NCBI GenBank assembly: GCA_964200185.2
Contig: CAXNAD020000286.1
Location: forward strand, 1-22,357
From: Choristocarpus tenellus KU-1152
Lineage: Eukaryota; Phaeophyceae
Direction of reading: 5' to 3'
DNA: 22,357 nt
In this document: piece by piece, positions 1 through 10,842 of the stretch
Numbering within the stretch: position 1 is the first letter of the stretch
Layout: each line of letters starts with the position of its first letter
Notes under the pieces: generated by a model
The model's input: the letters and a program-made list of their open reading frames with translations, nothing else
Databases searched by the model: none
Told to the model about the DNA's origin: nothing
Program-made: the position numbers and the translations under genes

Positions 1-350
1 TTGTACGACTGTTTTTGCGGTTCGGGTGCTTTCCCGTAGGGATGGGGGGGGGGGGGGGGGGTTGAGGACAATGGTGTCGACACAGCTTTCTTTCTAGAGG
101 TTTCTGTATATTGCAATTCATCTTGGCTGCTCTCAAGCATAACATCTACCCCTTCACTACGATATAATCAATTTATACCATTGGTGCTCTTGAGTACCAA
201 GTTCACCTGTAGCATCGGTGACGAGACATGTCAATTATATTCCACACACCACTCGCAACCCACTCAGAACGAAACTATCCGAATAGATTCAGGAAGGTAA
301 AGGAGGGCTTGGTACTGTGAGGCGAAAAAAAACGCATCCCAACTGGTCGC
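1..350. other. Non-coding sequence downstream of the coiled-coil gene
   Basis: I see no supportable gene here. It lies just past the stop codon of the minus-strand coiled-coil gene, so part of it is probably that gene's 3' UTR. The open frame at 289-573 on the minus strand is out of frame with the coiled coil and has a low-complexity Arg/Gly composition, so I treat it as a shadow. Confidence 0.5.
44..61. repeat. G homopolymer, 18 nt
   Basis: An uninterrupted run of 18 G (C on the other strand). Similar C or G runs recur in the window, for example near 910-919 and 20281-20299. Lengths of such runs are often wrong in assemblies, so the exact count should not be trusted. Confidence 0.9.
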
Positions 351-1322
351 CTATAGACTGACTTTCACCTTCGCTAGAGCATCCGCTAGTGAACGTTGTT
401 GTGCTTCTGCTCCTCCTTCCAACTGCTTGAGCCCTTCTCGCAAGGTTGATGCCTCCTTCTCTCGGAACTCCACCCCGGCCACAAGCCTCTCGTTCTCCGC
501 CTCTAGGTGGCGAATCTTCTCCTCGGCCACATGCAGACTGCCGAGGATCACGTGGAAAATAGTTGCATGGCAAGAAGGAAGGACATGATATGAGCGTCCC
601 ACCACAAGGGTCAAGTGTACCCTTCCACAGATATTGGTACTATCACAAGGTGAGCTTCTAAAAAGTCCAAGATAGATTGAGTTATCGACAGGGGGCGTCT
701 CAACATTTTCACAATCAGAGGGACTGAGTTCGTCGTTGACAGTCTCGCAGATACTGGTACTATCATGAGGCGAACTTTTAAAATTCCAAGATAGATTGGG
801 TTATCGATTGGGGGCGTTTCAACAATTTTACAACCATAGGAAGTGTATTCGTTGTTGACAGTTAAATTATTGCTTCACTAGTAGTTCACAGTAAAGGGAA
901 GTATCCTTGGGGGGGGGGGTCAAGAAAACGTTCTCCGTCCTCAACCTTGTCGCATGTTTAGCCAAAGACTCCCTCATTTTAGCAAGATCCATCTCAAGCT
1001 CCCGACATTTTGCCTCTGCTGCCTGCTTTCCCAGGGAGAGCCACGTCAATGTACGGCCATCCTCCCGTTCTGCCGCCGCATCTTCTGGCATGCAAGCATC
1101 CGTCAGTTCTGGACCAGCAGAGGGCGAACTACCATTTTTTTCCATAATTGAGAGCCCAGTGACACCACCTCCTATCCCCGGGGCTGCACCGTATGTATGC
1201 CCGCAGGTCATGCCGCACAAAGGGGCGGCAGGTCCTACAGAGATCAATAATCGTGTATTGTCTTTGTCACGGAGTTCAAGCGAGGTCAGCTCGTTGCTGT
1301 TGGACCGTGTATGCGTTTCCAT
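351..1322 (-). CDS. Coiled-coil protein of unknown function, two exons
   Basis: Exons on the minus strand are 1322-946 and 537-351, giving 187 residues. The donor at 945 (AG|GTTGAG) and the acceptor at 538 (GGCAG|T) are both phase 2. Residues 1-95 look disordered, rich in Ser, Gly and Pro. From about residue 105 to the end there is a strong coiled coil. Its a/d positions (Leu, Met, Leu, His, Leu, Ala, Ile, Leu, Asn, Leu, Val and onward) run for about ten heptads, and the register passes straight through the proposed splice junction, which is the main support for the model. An Asn in one core position is typical of parallel dimers. I do not recognise a family. The start is the ATG at 1322. The gene is head-to-head with the glycosyltransferase at 1591. 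The donor is weak, so the junction could differ. Confidence 0.6.
628..862. repeat. Two-copy direct tandem repeat, period 120 nt, inside an intron
   Basis: Copy A covers 628-747 and copy B 748-862. Both start CAGATA.TGGTACTATCA and both contain CCAAGATAGATTG.GTTATCGA, then GGGGGCGT.TCAACA, and end in GTTGACAG. Copy B differs by scattered substitutions and a small deletion. The array fills most of the intron (538-945) of the coiled-coil gene. I see no open frame or RNA gene in it. Confidence 0.85.
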
Positions 1323-1590
1323 GCGGGCCGTAGTGAGACTGAGGAATCAACCCAAGGGGGTTCAAGCAAAGCAATATGGGTTGACCTTGTTGGGTCTTCA
1401 CCGTGTTGGTTGTGCTTTTACCCGTACCAAATATAAATTGGAAATTGGACATTGCTTTCAGTGTTTGGGTTCGGAGAACGGAGGGAATAGTGCGCGCGAC
1501 TTACCTCCGCGCGATAGAAGATGATGGAGTAGCAGTAGAAAGAAGATAGAACGTATGTAGAGGTAGGTGGTTTCCTCCCACTTTCCTTAA
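1323..1590. promoter_or_regulatory. Divergent promoter spacer (coiled-coil gene / glycosyltransferase)
   Basis: These 268 bp separate two ATG codons that face away from each other, so both promoters and 5' UTRs must lie here or in overlapping sequence. I see no clear TATA box or other named element. The plus-strand open frame 907-1524 that crosses it is antisense to the coiled-coil exon and is not counted as a gene. Confidence 0.5.
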
Positions 1591-4500
1591 ATGTCCGGGA
1601 ATCACAGTAGGTACAGAAGGATGCATCAAAAAGGAAGCAATGGAGTGGGATATGGCTCAGTAGCAGGGAACAGGGGCAGACAAATTTCGATCGTTTTGGT
1701 GGTTTTGGGGATATCTATGTGTCTGTTTTTGAAGGCGTCGCACGATACAATCACTTCAGTAGAGAAAGATCAGTCGTGGATGCCCGTCCCAGGTAGAAAC
1801 AGCAGGTTTCAAAATGATGAGCAAATCAATATTGGGAAGGAAGCAATTGAAGATCGATCGCGGACTGTATCCGGTCGGCAAAGAGAGGATATCCTGCCGA
1901 CACGAATAGATTCGCCAGGACAGGTTGATGTTGTGTCGAAGGTAGAAAATGGGTTTGGACAGGGACACATCCTACAAGAAGCTCGGCCTCCGAGCTTACG
2001 AGGAAATGAGGAAGGAGCTGATCTATTGGAAACGAAACAGGGGGGCGTGTGGGGAGGACTTTCAGAAGACATACCAGCAAGACCTAGAGGAGAAGACGAC
2101 ATCCATTTGATATTCTCGACAGATTGCTCACCCTATCAAAACTACCAGTCGTTGTTACTATTCCACTCAGCAGAGGTGAGAGGCGCGATATATTTTTGGT
2201 GATACTAGCCCCAACATGTAAACTTAAGCTTCCTTTGTTAATGATCATTCTTGGGTTGGTGAAAATCTTATCTTTTCCCCCATCCTACCAAGAACAAGTA
2301 GTTTGGGGTTTTGTACTCTCACGAGGAGATGTGCGGATTATTCTCTAAAAATTGCAGGAGATAGTGTAGACCGAAGAAATTTCATCCTGTAGGCCTTTCC
2401 ATTGATCTCCAATCACCCCAACTTGAAACTGTCTGACACTTGATTGTATCAGTCATGCTCAAAGGAATTGCGCTTATAAATGGTGATCAGTACATATCCC
2501 CTTTCTTAAATCCAAAGTCTTTGCTCTCCGTGTTGCAGGAAGTGGGACAATCGGGGCGGGTCACCCGTGTGGCCAGTGGGTGCTCAGAGTCCGCGAAAAT
2601 GGAGCTGGAAGAACTCATGCGTAGGCAGCCTGACCGTTTCAGGGTGCACTTTACGCCGGACTTCAGTCATGACAGTGTGACAGGGAAGACGTAAGGATAT
2701 GACTGTACACCTAATCACTTGCTTCCACCACCCCACAACCCAGAGGACTTGGCATAAGCTTGAATTTGATACATGCTACGTGAATAGGTACTACACTGTA
2801 TGTAAACTTTTCCTGACCACGTTCCAATTGTATATAATATTATTGCAAACTTAGAATGGGATCGTCTAGGACATGTCCTAGATAAAAACGAGCAAGAGTA
2901 GTATGCAAGCAGAGCTGAACAAATTCTGAGCATACATTGTGGTCAGCGTTGTAGGTACTGCTTGCCAGAAACCTTGCCCCTCTTTGTGACAAGAATATTC
3001 GCTTCACCACTACTAGTACTGAAGTTGACAGGTAAGCTCATCCTGCATTAATATCTACAACCCTACACTACTGTACACTCATTATTTTTGATGGAGTGAG
3101 GGTTAGCCTTGCTACATATTGCTGTGATACATGAACACACATTTCCTCTCCTTGATAGACAATATTAGTTGCTAGTGTTGCAGAGACAATTCGCTATCTC
3201 TAAGCACAAGAATATCAACTCCTGTTTACCTTCCTCGCCATGTTATCCCCTTGTCCCGGAAGGTATCATTTCTACAACAAGCCAAACGGTATGGCACACT
3301 TTCTTGAACATGCCACACCTCCTATCGAGGAAGCAGTGCTAGCATTGATTGACCCGGACATGGTCTTGGTGCGAAAACTGACGCCAAATGTTGGTGAGGC
3401 AGCTATGGAAGTGGGAGGGGAATGTTTGCGGGAAAGGATGGCCTGATGCTGTATCCTGCCCTGCTTGGCCCTGCAGGTGTCAGCCCATCTCTCAATGGCT
3501 CTAACATGTAGTACTACTTTGGAGTGGTTATGTTTGTTGAATGTAGTTCTCATAAAATGCACCCTCCCCCTATCTGAATATTAAATGTCCTTGATAAAAT
3601 TTTAGTGAATGCGACAAATATCCCTCATTATTTCATTTAAACTCTATACTGCCAAGCAGTAGTACACAACATGTGTAACAGGAATACTGAATACATTACC
3701 CTTCCTTTGTGCCCAGCTCATGCCTGTACCTCACTGCCCCCCTAGAGGAATGGATGCCTACCTTGTTGGCAGAAATCCTTTCACCCTTTATGGAGTATAT
3801 TGCAGGATAACAACTTACATGTTGATTACACATAGCATCATATCAACACGCATTGTTTATTTTATGCTTTGTTTCTACTCCTTTGTTATTTGTCTGTGGA
3901 ATGCTTATCCCCCCCACCCCTGCCTTTCATCCCTGCCCTGTCCCGTTCCTACAGGTGATCCCAGCTTGATGCTCTGGAGTGTGAAGGAGAGTGAACCTGC
4001 AGATTGGGTGGAGGAAGGGAAGCCTGTGTCACAGTCCTATGGTCTAGGGGGGATATGGACAGAGTGGAAGGATATAATGAGGGCCGAGTTGGGGGAGGAC
4101 ACACCTGCATTGAAGGTAAAGAAAATGTTCACAAGTTGCTGAGGCAACACATACTGTCGCTCTCTTCATGTTGCAACAGTGATTTGTGTCCCCTTCATAT
4201 TTTACGTGAATATGTTGTTAGTACTTTACGTATGTGCACTCAAGATGTTCAGTTAGGGAGCTTGGACTTGTTGAGGAATTTGCATGTGTCAAAGGCATTG
4301 ATGAACTATTGATAACTGTGTGCACGGGGATGTGGTGACTCCGTGCATGCTGTCCTCAGTCAGTGACCCTCAGATTGTTTCATGGAAGGGAATATATGGC
4401 AAGGTATTGTGAAACACTTCTTCGTACCTCATACAGATCAATTGCCCTTCCGCCCTTTTGTCACTCAAAATAGTTGATCTTTGAACTTTCTTGTCTGAAA

Positions 4501-7112
4501 GGTGTCAAACAAGGATGCAATTGCATACTATGCAGTTGGTCCACCCTATATGATGCATCCCCGGGACTGGACTCGTGTTATTGATCTCTGGGTGCTAATG
4601 GCACCGCCTGTCAATAGAGCACACCCCAGCATCCTGGCAGAGATGTATGGTTTCTGCATGGCTACTGCGCATCTTGGGTGAGATGTACACTACACGAAAA
4701 TGATTGCCCTAAGGCACTATCCTCAAGGATGGTTGGGTTGTGTGGCAACTGGGTTGAGATTTCATTGAACAAAGTCACAGAGGGAGGAAAGGTGGATTAT
4801 ATTGGGATCCTTGGAGGGGTCTCTCTGTGTAGTCCTGGATGGACTTGGATTACTTGCTTAGAGTGTTGGGCTAGGGACTGAAGTCTTTTGGGGGGTAATT
4901 TGCGTCTAATGAGGTGATTAAAACCTGACATGGAAAGAGGTGTGTGGTGGAGACCTGTTTTTCATTTCCATGTGTGCCTCTAGGATTCATCTACTCAAAA
5001 CCATACCCTATTACACTATTTAGAAGTGCAAGAGGAAACTATTCACTAGCCTTATCCCAATTTTGTTATCTTGGACAATACTGTGAGTATAGTTGAACTG
5101 TAGTGAGCATGTGTATTTTGTACCCAAGAGGACTTGGTGTGATTTTTCAGACATTGATAAGCAATTACATTTGGGTTTAATTGTGGTGTGAAATCTGCAT
5201 TATTGTTATACAACAAATGCACATGTGCCTTCTTCCACTGTTGAGAATGAGTAATAGTAGAATGTTTATCAGCATGTGTAGTGGCATGTACCAGATTATT
5301 CTTTGCTGTGTTTTGGACAAAATGCTAAGTACAACCTTGTTGTACTCAATTACGTGGCGCTGTGCATTATGTCCCTACCCTCCCCCAAACCCCCTCTTCT
5401 ACATGCTCCAAAGTTGTGTGTAGGTTCACCTGACTGGGTTCGATTATTCAACCTTGGATGAGATTAATGCAATATCTGTTTCTTTGCCAGTGCAAATGTG
5501 AAAAATAACATGTCTTGAAGACTCTTCGTTGGTTGGTGTCCCTCTCATCTAGGTACTATTTGTGATGAGCCCATGTCCTCTATTCTCACCTGCTTGCCCC
5601 TTTTGGTACTGTGATGCTGCAGGCTTCGGCATAGGATAGCATACGGACTGATGGTATCATACTCCAAGATGGAGAACACCGAGGGTTGGCCACTGGTTGA
5701 CGTGTTGGGAACTGAGGCATGCGATGAGGATGTTGTGGCTAGACATGCAACAAGGCTCCCTCCAATCATCCATTACTGTCAGGTGCGATAAATAAACACC
5801 TCAAAGCTCCAAGTGCTTGGTTTGTGATGTATTGCAAGAATTATGTTGTGGGTTGATGGCATGATAATTGGTCATTTGTCGGTCTTTTTTTGTGTGGATG
5901 TTGGGAGGGGGACCAGGTGAATACAATTATGCTCTTACAGATGCAAACTCTAGAAGTGTCTCACACATGAGTATGGGGGGATGAACCAAAATAGGTGACT
6001 ACACATGACAGTCATTGCCCGAAGCAAATACCCATGTACTGCAGAGTATTGATTGCTGCTTTGTCAAGAGACTAAGAAGGCATGTTCCTTACAACCTTTT
6101 TATTACTGGTGTGTGTGTGTTGTGTGGGTGCATAAATGGAAATGTGGTGTTTCATTTTCATGTCAGATATATTGAACACCAGTATATATAGTGCTGGACG
6201 ACTAGCGAGGATAACTCCTTGTTTTGAATGTGGTGCAACAATTTTGTCCCATGAATTATGAGCATTCTGGGTATTGTGACATTGTAAGAGGTAGGTTCTG
6301 CAAGAGTGGCAAAACCACTGCGTGTGGCATGAACACTGTGTTATGACACGGAATGTGAAGGTGAGGTAAGACCTGCATGAGTGTGACATGGAAGTGTTTG
6401 TCCACCCTGACACATACTACCTTCACCACAGTACTGGTAAAGGACTTACTGGCCATTATCTTTGCCAAAACCCTGATGCCTGGGTAGACGTGTCTTTGAG
6501 AAGGATGATGCAATCTTTTCTAACCATGATTCTCCAGCATGGAAACTCTCCTTACACTTACTGCCTTGAACCTTGTTCACAGCAGCCGCTATACTATAAT
6601 TTAGTTAGACGTTTATCCCGGTGGGACTTGAAAATGCTTGCTATACTATAATTTAGTCCAGAAACATTAAACACTCTGATGCAGCAGTACAACGAGGTCA
6701 ATTCATGTTCCCCCCCTCTCAACTGCTTTCATTTCCCCTCAATTTGACCCTGTCGCAGATGCTCAGGGTGGGCACCTATGTCTTTGGCAAACGCCGCAAA
6801 GAGCACCATTCCTTTTTCAGTTGTGGTGCAGATTCCCTGCAGCTCCCCCCTCAAGGCTACCTTGGCTCCCCCTGGGGACTCCTTCGTATCCACCCCACTA
6901 TGCGCAAGGAAGGTCCCCGTGAGGTTATACCGCTCAAAATTGGGGTGCGGGAGGGCTATGGCATTTGTGCTGCCTTGCGAGCAATGAATGCTGCTCAACA
7001 CTCTTACAAGGAACGCTACTGTGAACCGGGGGAGATCCAAGGGGGGGTTAAGAGGTTGACAGATCTATCTTTAGCTCAACTGGCTACAGACTACACTTTA
7101 GATCACGACTGA
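1591..7112 (+). CDS. Golgi type II glycosyltransferase, peptidyl-serine galactosyltransferase / HPAT-like
   Basis: Seven exons (1591-2175, 2539-2690, 3263-3393, 3955-4115, 4502-4677, 5623-5782, 6759-7112) join in matching phases, all GT-AG, to 572 residues. Residues 32-48 form a hydrophobic signal anchor after a basic N-terminus, followed by a disordered stem to about 165. The catalytic region carries landmarks of the plant and green-algal SGT1/HPAT superfamily (GT95/GT96): IHLIFSTDCSPYQNYQS at 171-187, GRVTRVASGC, TPDFSHD, the FYNKPNG block, LIDPDMVLVRKL with a DPD (276-278) that probably binds metal and sugar nucleotide, YGLGGIW, AVGPPYMMH, AEMYGF...AHLG and IIHYCQ at 450-455. By family knowledge it would add galactose to Ser, or arabinose to hydroxyproline, of secreted matrix proteins in the ER or Golgi. 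Which sugar it uses cannot be told. Start: the first ATG, just ahead of the anchor. Two long introns (4678-5622, 5783-6758) hold nothing else I recognise. Confidence 0.85.
6588..6657. repeat. 18-nt exact direct repeat in the last intron of the glycosyltransferase
   Basis: The 18-mer GCTATACTATAATTTAGT occurs at 6588-6605 and again, without mismatch, at 6640-6657. The copies are 52 nt apart start to start and lie 100-170 nt upstream of the exon 7 acceptor. I cannot assign a role. Confidence 0.85.
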
Positions 7113-10100
7113 AGATTGTGAAGCATGGTCTATAATTGATAGTCTACACTACAGATGTGTGCTCGTTTGTATTTTTTTGTGTTACGCTGGTTGAAATTGA
7201 TATATGAGGGGATTCTATTTTTCTACCAAGGCTCCAGGAAGTTTCATTGGGAAGGGCATTTGTGTAAGGTATTACTACACAGTACACCCTGAAGGCTCCA
7301 GGCACGGAATTTTTTTTGTGTTTGATGTACTTTTATACCTTGCTGGTTGTGTATATTTTGTGGTAGTCAGGGAGTCATGTGGAGAACTAATCATTTTCCT
7401 TGAATCTTGAAACATACAGCATAAGCAATACTTGACTTTGCTGGTCTGTTTACTTCTATGGGCAATCCTATTTTGTTATGAAGTACTATGAACATTACCA
7501 ATAAAAAAAACACAGCGCTATCTTTTCTTTCTCTGAGCACTTTGATAAAAAAAAAGTTACAAAGAGAAGAGGCGTAAAGGAACAGAATGAGAAAATTAAC
7601 CACACCAGTGTCAAGGTCCAACGCCCAAGGCTGCACCTAGACACTACACCAAATTCATGGAGGTTTTAAGAGACTTCATGTTTTGCTTCAGTTATCACTT
7701 GCACCTGGCATTTGAGACTCGAACAAGCTCCATGGTGCACCTTTGTGTGCACCCAACTATGGCACATTTGACCAGATGCTCTCTACAAAGGCAACAATGG
7801 TGACAATATCACTCAATACGCAAACTATTATGATACAATCCCTCTGGTGGAGTTCCTTGGGCAAAATATATGAGCATGCAAAAAATCTTGCTGGTTCCAG
7901 AATTTCTGATATTTACACTCTCAAACTGTAAGAACCTTTGTGAGGTTTTTGTGGAGCCATGAACACCACCAATTAGTGATGCTACAGAATGTCAAGTGGT
8001 AGTTATGGGTGAATGCTCAACCTTTGCATGCTCAAAATCGTCACATGCATCAGCAAATCCAATATATGAGAAACTACAAAGTACTTTGAAAAAACAAAGT
8101 TAACAACACACACATGTGCATGTTATTTTGTCTAGTCACACTCTGTAAACATGACCACCTGATCACCTTCAAAGCAGTTTCTTTGATACTACACCACATG
8201 TTCCAAGTATTGCATCTGCTGTGAGAGATCACGGGAACTGATGAGGAAAAACATCCTTGAGGAGAGCATTAGTATACATCACCTCATTAATTAAACAGCA
8301 AGTACCCTAGCAATTCACAAGCCTGTCACCAACACAGCTGTGGGTCTTTGCCATGGCCTGGAAGGGAAGTACTGCAGGGACACATCTAAGGCCCCAGTAT
8401 CAGACTTGCTCACATACCTACAACAGTGCATGAGGATGTAATGTAGTTTAAAGAATAAAATTGTAGAAACAGAGAATGTATCTTCAGCATTTTGAGGACT
8501 GCTTACTTGCTCTCTTGCTGCAGGCAAAACCCCGACCCACAACATCACAACTACTCTTGAGTCTTGTGCCCGGTAGAAGCATATTTCACAAACCAAACCA
8601 CATTGAACTCCAACAGTGTACAAACAAGTCTTGACTCTACAAGTAGCAGGGACTTGTTCATGGTCCCATCCCTGTATCAGTGTAGTAAAATAAAAATATC
8701 GATAGGCAGTTCTAACCTCTAGTATATACATTTTCAAGCAGTACATCAACTAAAGTATATCCAAGCAGAATTTGTAGTACATGCACAATCCATAGTAAAC
8801 GATCAAGAGGTACACTCCTGAGTGTAACAATATGTATTTGGGTGTATATATACCATCAAGGAAGCAAGTAGAGAACTGGAGTTGGCGGAGTGGTATGACC
8901 CTGAAATAAAGTGATGACAGAACAAAGGTCCTCGAAATCGATATGCCACCGATTTTTTGGCTATATTAGTTGTGTGCCACAATGATCAGATATGTCGTCA
9001 ACAGGCCCAGTTCCAGTTACACACCTTACGATAGAAAATTTGTCCGCAGGGTGGTGTTAGGCTCAAATGTGTGCTTGCCTCAAGGTCCTCCGATCCCTAT
9101 CCACCACCTGCACTATGTGGCTTTTTACACCAGACCAAATAAAATAGAAACATACCAAGATAACCACAAGATGGTGAAAGGGTGTACAGAAAGCAGGGGA
9201 AAAGACAAGTGAGGCAGGAGGAAACTTGCCTTTCTCATAGGACTATGGCCAAGCAACTATTAATCATTTATACACATGACAAAATTCCCACGGACATCGA
9301 ACATTAGATAACTGTGTTCACTGGATCAATTTTTCATTTGTGTTTACAATTTGTCAACCTCTACAGGTTTGAGGATGCACCATGAAGAGTTTGATAGGCA
9401 AAGCAGATAGCAAGCTAAATTACGCTTGTTTCTTGCCTTGAGCATTGATAAAATGTGCCTTGCCATCAAGCACTTGGAATTGTCACAGTGTCATAGTAGG
9501 ATAGGAGCATTGCCAGCGGTTGGCTCACTCACTGTCGAGGAGCTGAGGTGTGGACTGGTTGTAGAAATGTAGAGCAATAATCGACGCGGTTGAAAGGCCT
9601 TGGACTTGATACTTCAAATCATGAACCTAATTTCTACCCAAGTGAAGGGAAGATTGTAGCACAAAACCATTTTGCGTATCTGGTGGGTAGAAACCATATA
9701 ATTTCAAATGGTCGTGTCACCAGGCCGATTGCGGAACACTAAGCCGCAACATGTGAGTTTTAAACTTGAATTTGTATTGTCTTGTACAAAGTGACTTTAA
9801 TAGTGTACTTTTTATTAGTCGCATGTCGAAGACCTCACGGTTGGTGACGTTAGTGCCATCTTTGTGCTCAGATTTAGATCAAGACCTGGATAGCAAATCT
9901 TCTCACCTAATCTAGATACTATACAGGTATTATTTCGTAACATAAATTACAGGGAAAACTTGTAATACGACACAGACAGTCTCATGCTGCAAGCGGGTAT
10001 TCTTTTCCATTCGAAGCTACGTGAGATGAATTTCTTTTTGAGCAAGGACTACTCCTCGAAATGCGCCTCCTTCAATCTTGATATACACAGGACGCCAGCT

Positions 10101-10189
10101 GACAACCTAGAGGGCAAAACGCTAATCGTAGCAATGATACACAGTCCTCACGTTGACATTACTCTGGAGCTGGGCAGCACAGAGACCTC
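7113..10189. other. Convergent intergenic region, about 3.1 kb, no convincing gene
   Basis: This lies between the stop of the glycosyltransferase and the stop of the minus-strand Glu/Lys-rich gene, so both 3' UTRs fall in it. An AATAAA-like run near 7500 could be a polyadenylation signal, but this is weak. Several short open frames occur, the longest being 8315-8749 on the minus strand (144 codons) and others at 8970-9212 and 9984-10226 on the plus strand. None shows a domain, a convincing splice pattern or coding-like composition. I find no tRNA, repeat array or mobile element. Confidence 0.5.
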
Positions 10190-10528
10190 TCAATCCTCTG
10201 TACTCTTAAACAATAAATGGGGGTGATCGCGACGAGCATTTTCCCTAGTAACCTTGCCACCCTCCGCCTCCTCTGCCTCCTTCTCGTCTTGTTGCTTGCC
10301 ATTATCTAGTAACTGCAGATGCTTCTTTTTTTCTTCTTCCTCTTTGAGGATACGTTTCCGGTTCTCCTCTTCTCGTATCTCCATCAGCATGTTCATTTCC
10401 TCCTCGTGCCTCATCCATCGCCTTGAGGTTGTTGATGGGCTGAAGAAGACCTGTGTCAATACATTATGCTGTCTCAGCCAGCGAAAACCTGGAAAGGGTA
10501 CTCTTGCAGCCCACAGGATGATGGACAT
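10190..10528 (-). CDS. Small Glu/Lys-rich protein with a presequence-like N-terminus
   Basis: A 112-codon frame from an ATG at 10528. The first 41 residues contain no Asp or Glu but several Arg and hydrophobic residues (MSIILWAARVPFPGFRWLRQ at the start), as expected of a mitochondrial presequence. Residues 42-100 are dominated by Glu, Lys, Arg and Gln and should form a long charged helix. I recognise no family. An alternative model exists: a good acceptor (ACACAG|GTC, exon from about 10448) matches in phase a donor at 10666 (ACG|GTATGT), which would add an exon reading ...SWDKNRVWRLT. That exon has no in-frame ATG and would need a start inside the antisense of the next gene, so I prefer the single exon. 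The gene is head-to-head with the CBM gene at 10843. Confidence 0.45.
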   Translation of the reverse strand: MSIILWAARVPFPGFRWLRQHNVLTQVFFSPSTTSRRWMRHEEEMNMLMEIREEENRKRILKEEEEKKKHLQLLDNGKQQDEKEAEEAEGGKVTRENARRDHPHLLFKSTED

Positions 10529-10842
10529 CGACTATGGAGCGGTTTGTTGACCTCACTGATGGTTACTTGTGGTATGCTGAAGAGGAAATGCCTACTTTGG
10601 ATTTGATGTCAAGTACCCCTAACGTTAGGAGTTGGCCTGACGGTATAAGGTGAAAAGAGTACATACCGTTAACCTCCAAACCCTGTTCTTGTCCCAACTG
10701 TACCCTTGGATTTGAACGACTCCCTCCTGCCCACTGGTGATTACACTTGGACAGTTACTACTGGTTGATCTTCTCCTTATCGAGTGCTCCTGAATCCCTT
10801 CTTCTGAAGGCGGAAGGGTCACTATAAGGGCCTTGCACAAAC
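10529..10842. promoter_or_regulatory. Divergent promoter spacer (Glu/Lys-rich gene / CBM gene)
   Basis: These 314 bp lie between two outward-facing starts. No known element is evident. A possible minus-strand exon (10667 to about 10740) sits inside it and would make the spacer a 5' leader instead, as described for the neighbouring minus-strand gene. Confidence 0.4.

Noticed and set aside
907-1524. 205-codon plus-strand open frame
   Set aside because: It is antisense to the coiled-coil exon, has a Ser-rich composition expected from the complement of a helical protein, its first ATG lies well inside, and it runs through the divergent promoter.
5430-5460. GGTTCGATT-like tRNA T-arm
   Set aside because: The flanking bases do not form the T stem, and no anticodon or acceptor stem can be folded upstream.
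6072-6513. Overlapping minus-strand ORFs with many His and Cys residues
   Set aside because: They lie inside an intron of the glycosyltransferase, are rich in codons from TG/CA-rich sequence, and show no regular Cys/His spacing.
8315-8749. 144-codon minus-strand ORF, with a possible donor GCAA|GTAAGC and acceptor CCCTGCAG|TAC
   Set aside because: Individual splice-like sites exist, but the joined peptide shows no domain, the upstream exon has no supported start, and the composition is not clearly coding. It would need transcript evidence.
9984-10226. 80-codon plus-strand ORF starting with ATG
   Set aside because: No domain, no splice partner, and it overlaps the end of the minus-strand gene on the opposite strand. 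Length is within chance for this base composition.
10254-10550. Ser/Phe-rich plus-strand ORF of 98 codons
   Set aside because: It is the mirror image of the Glu/Lys-rich minus-strand frame. Poly-Ser/Phe is what GAA/GAG/AAG codons give in antisense.
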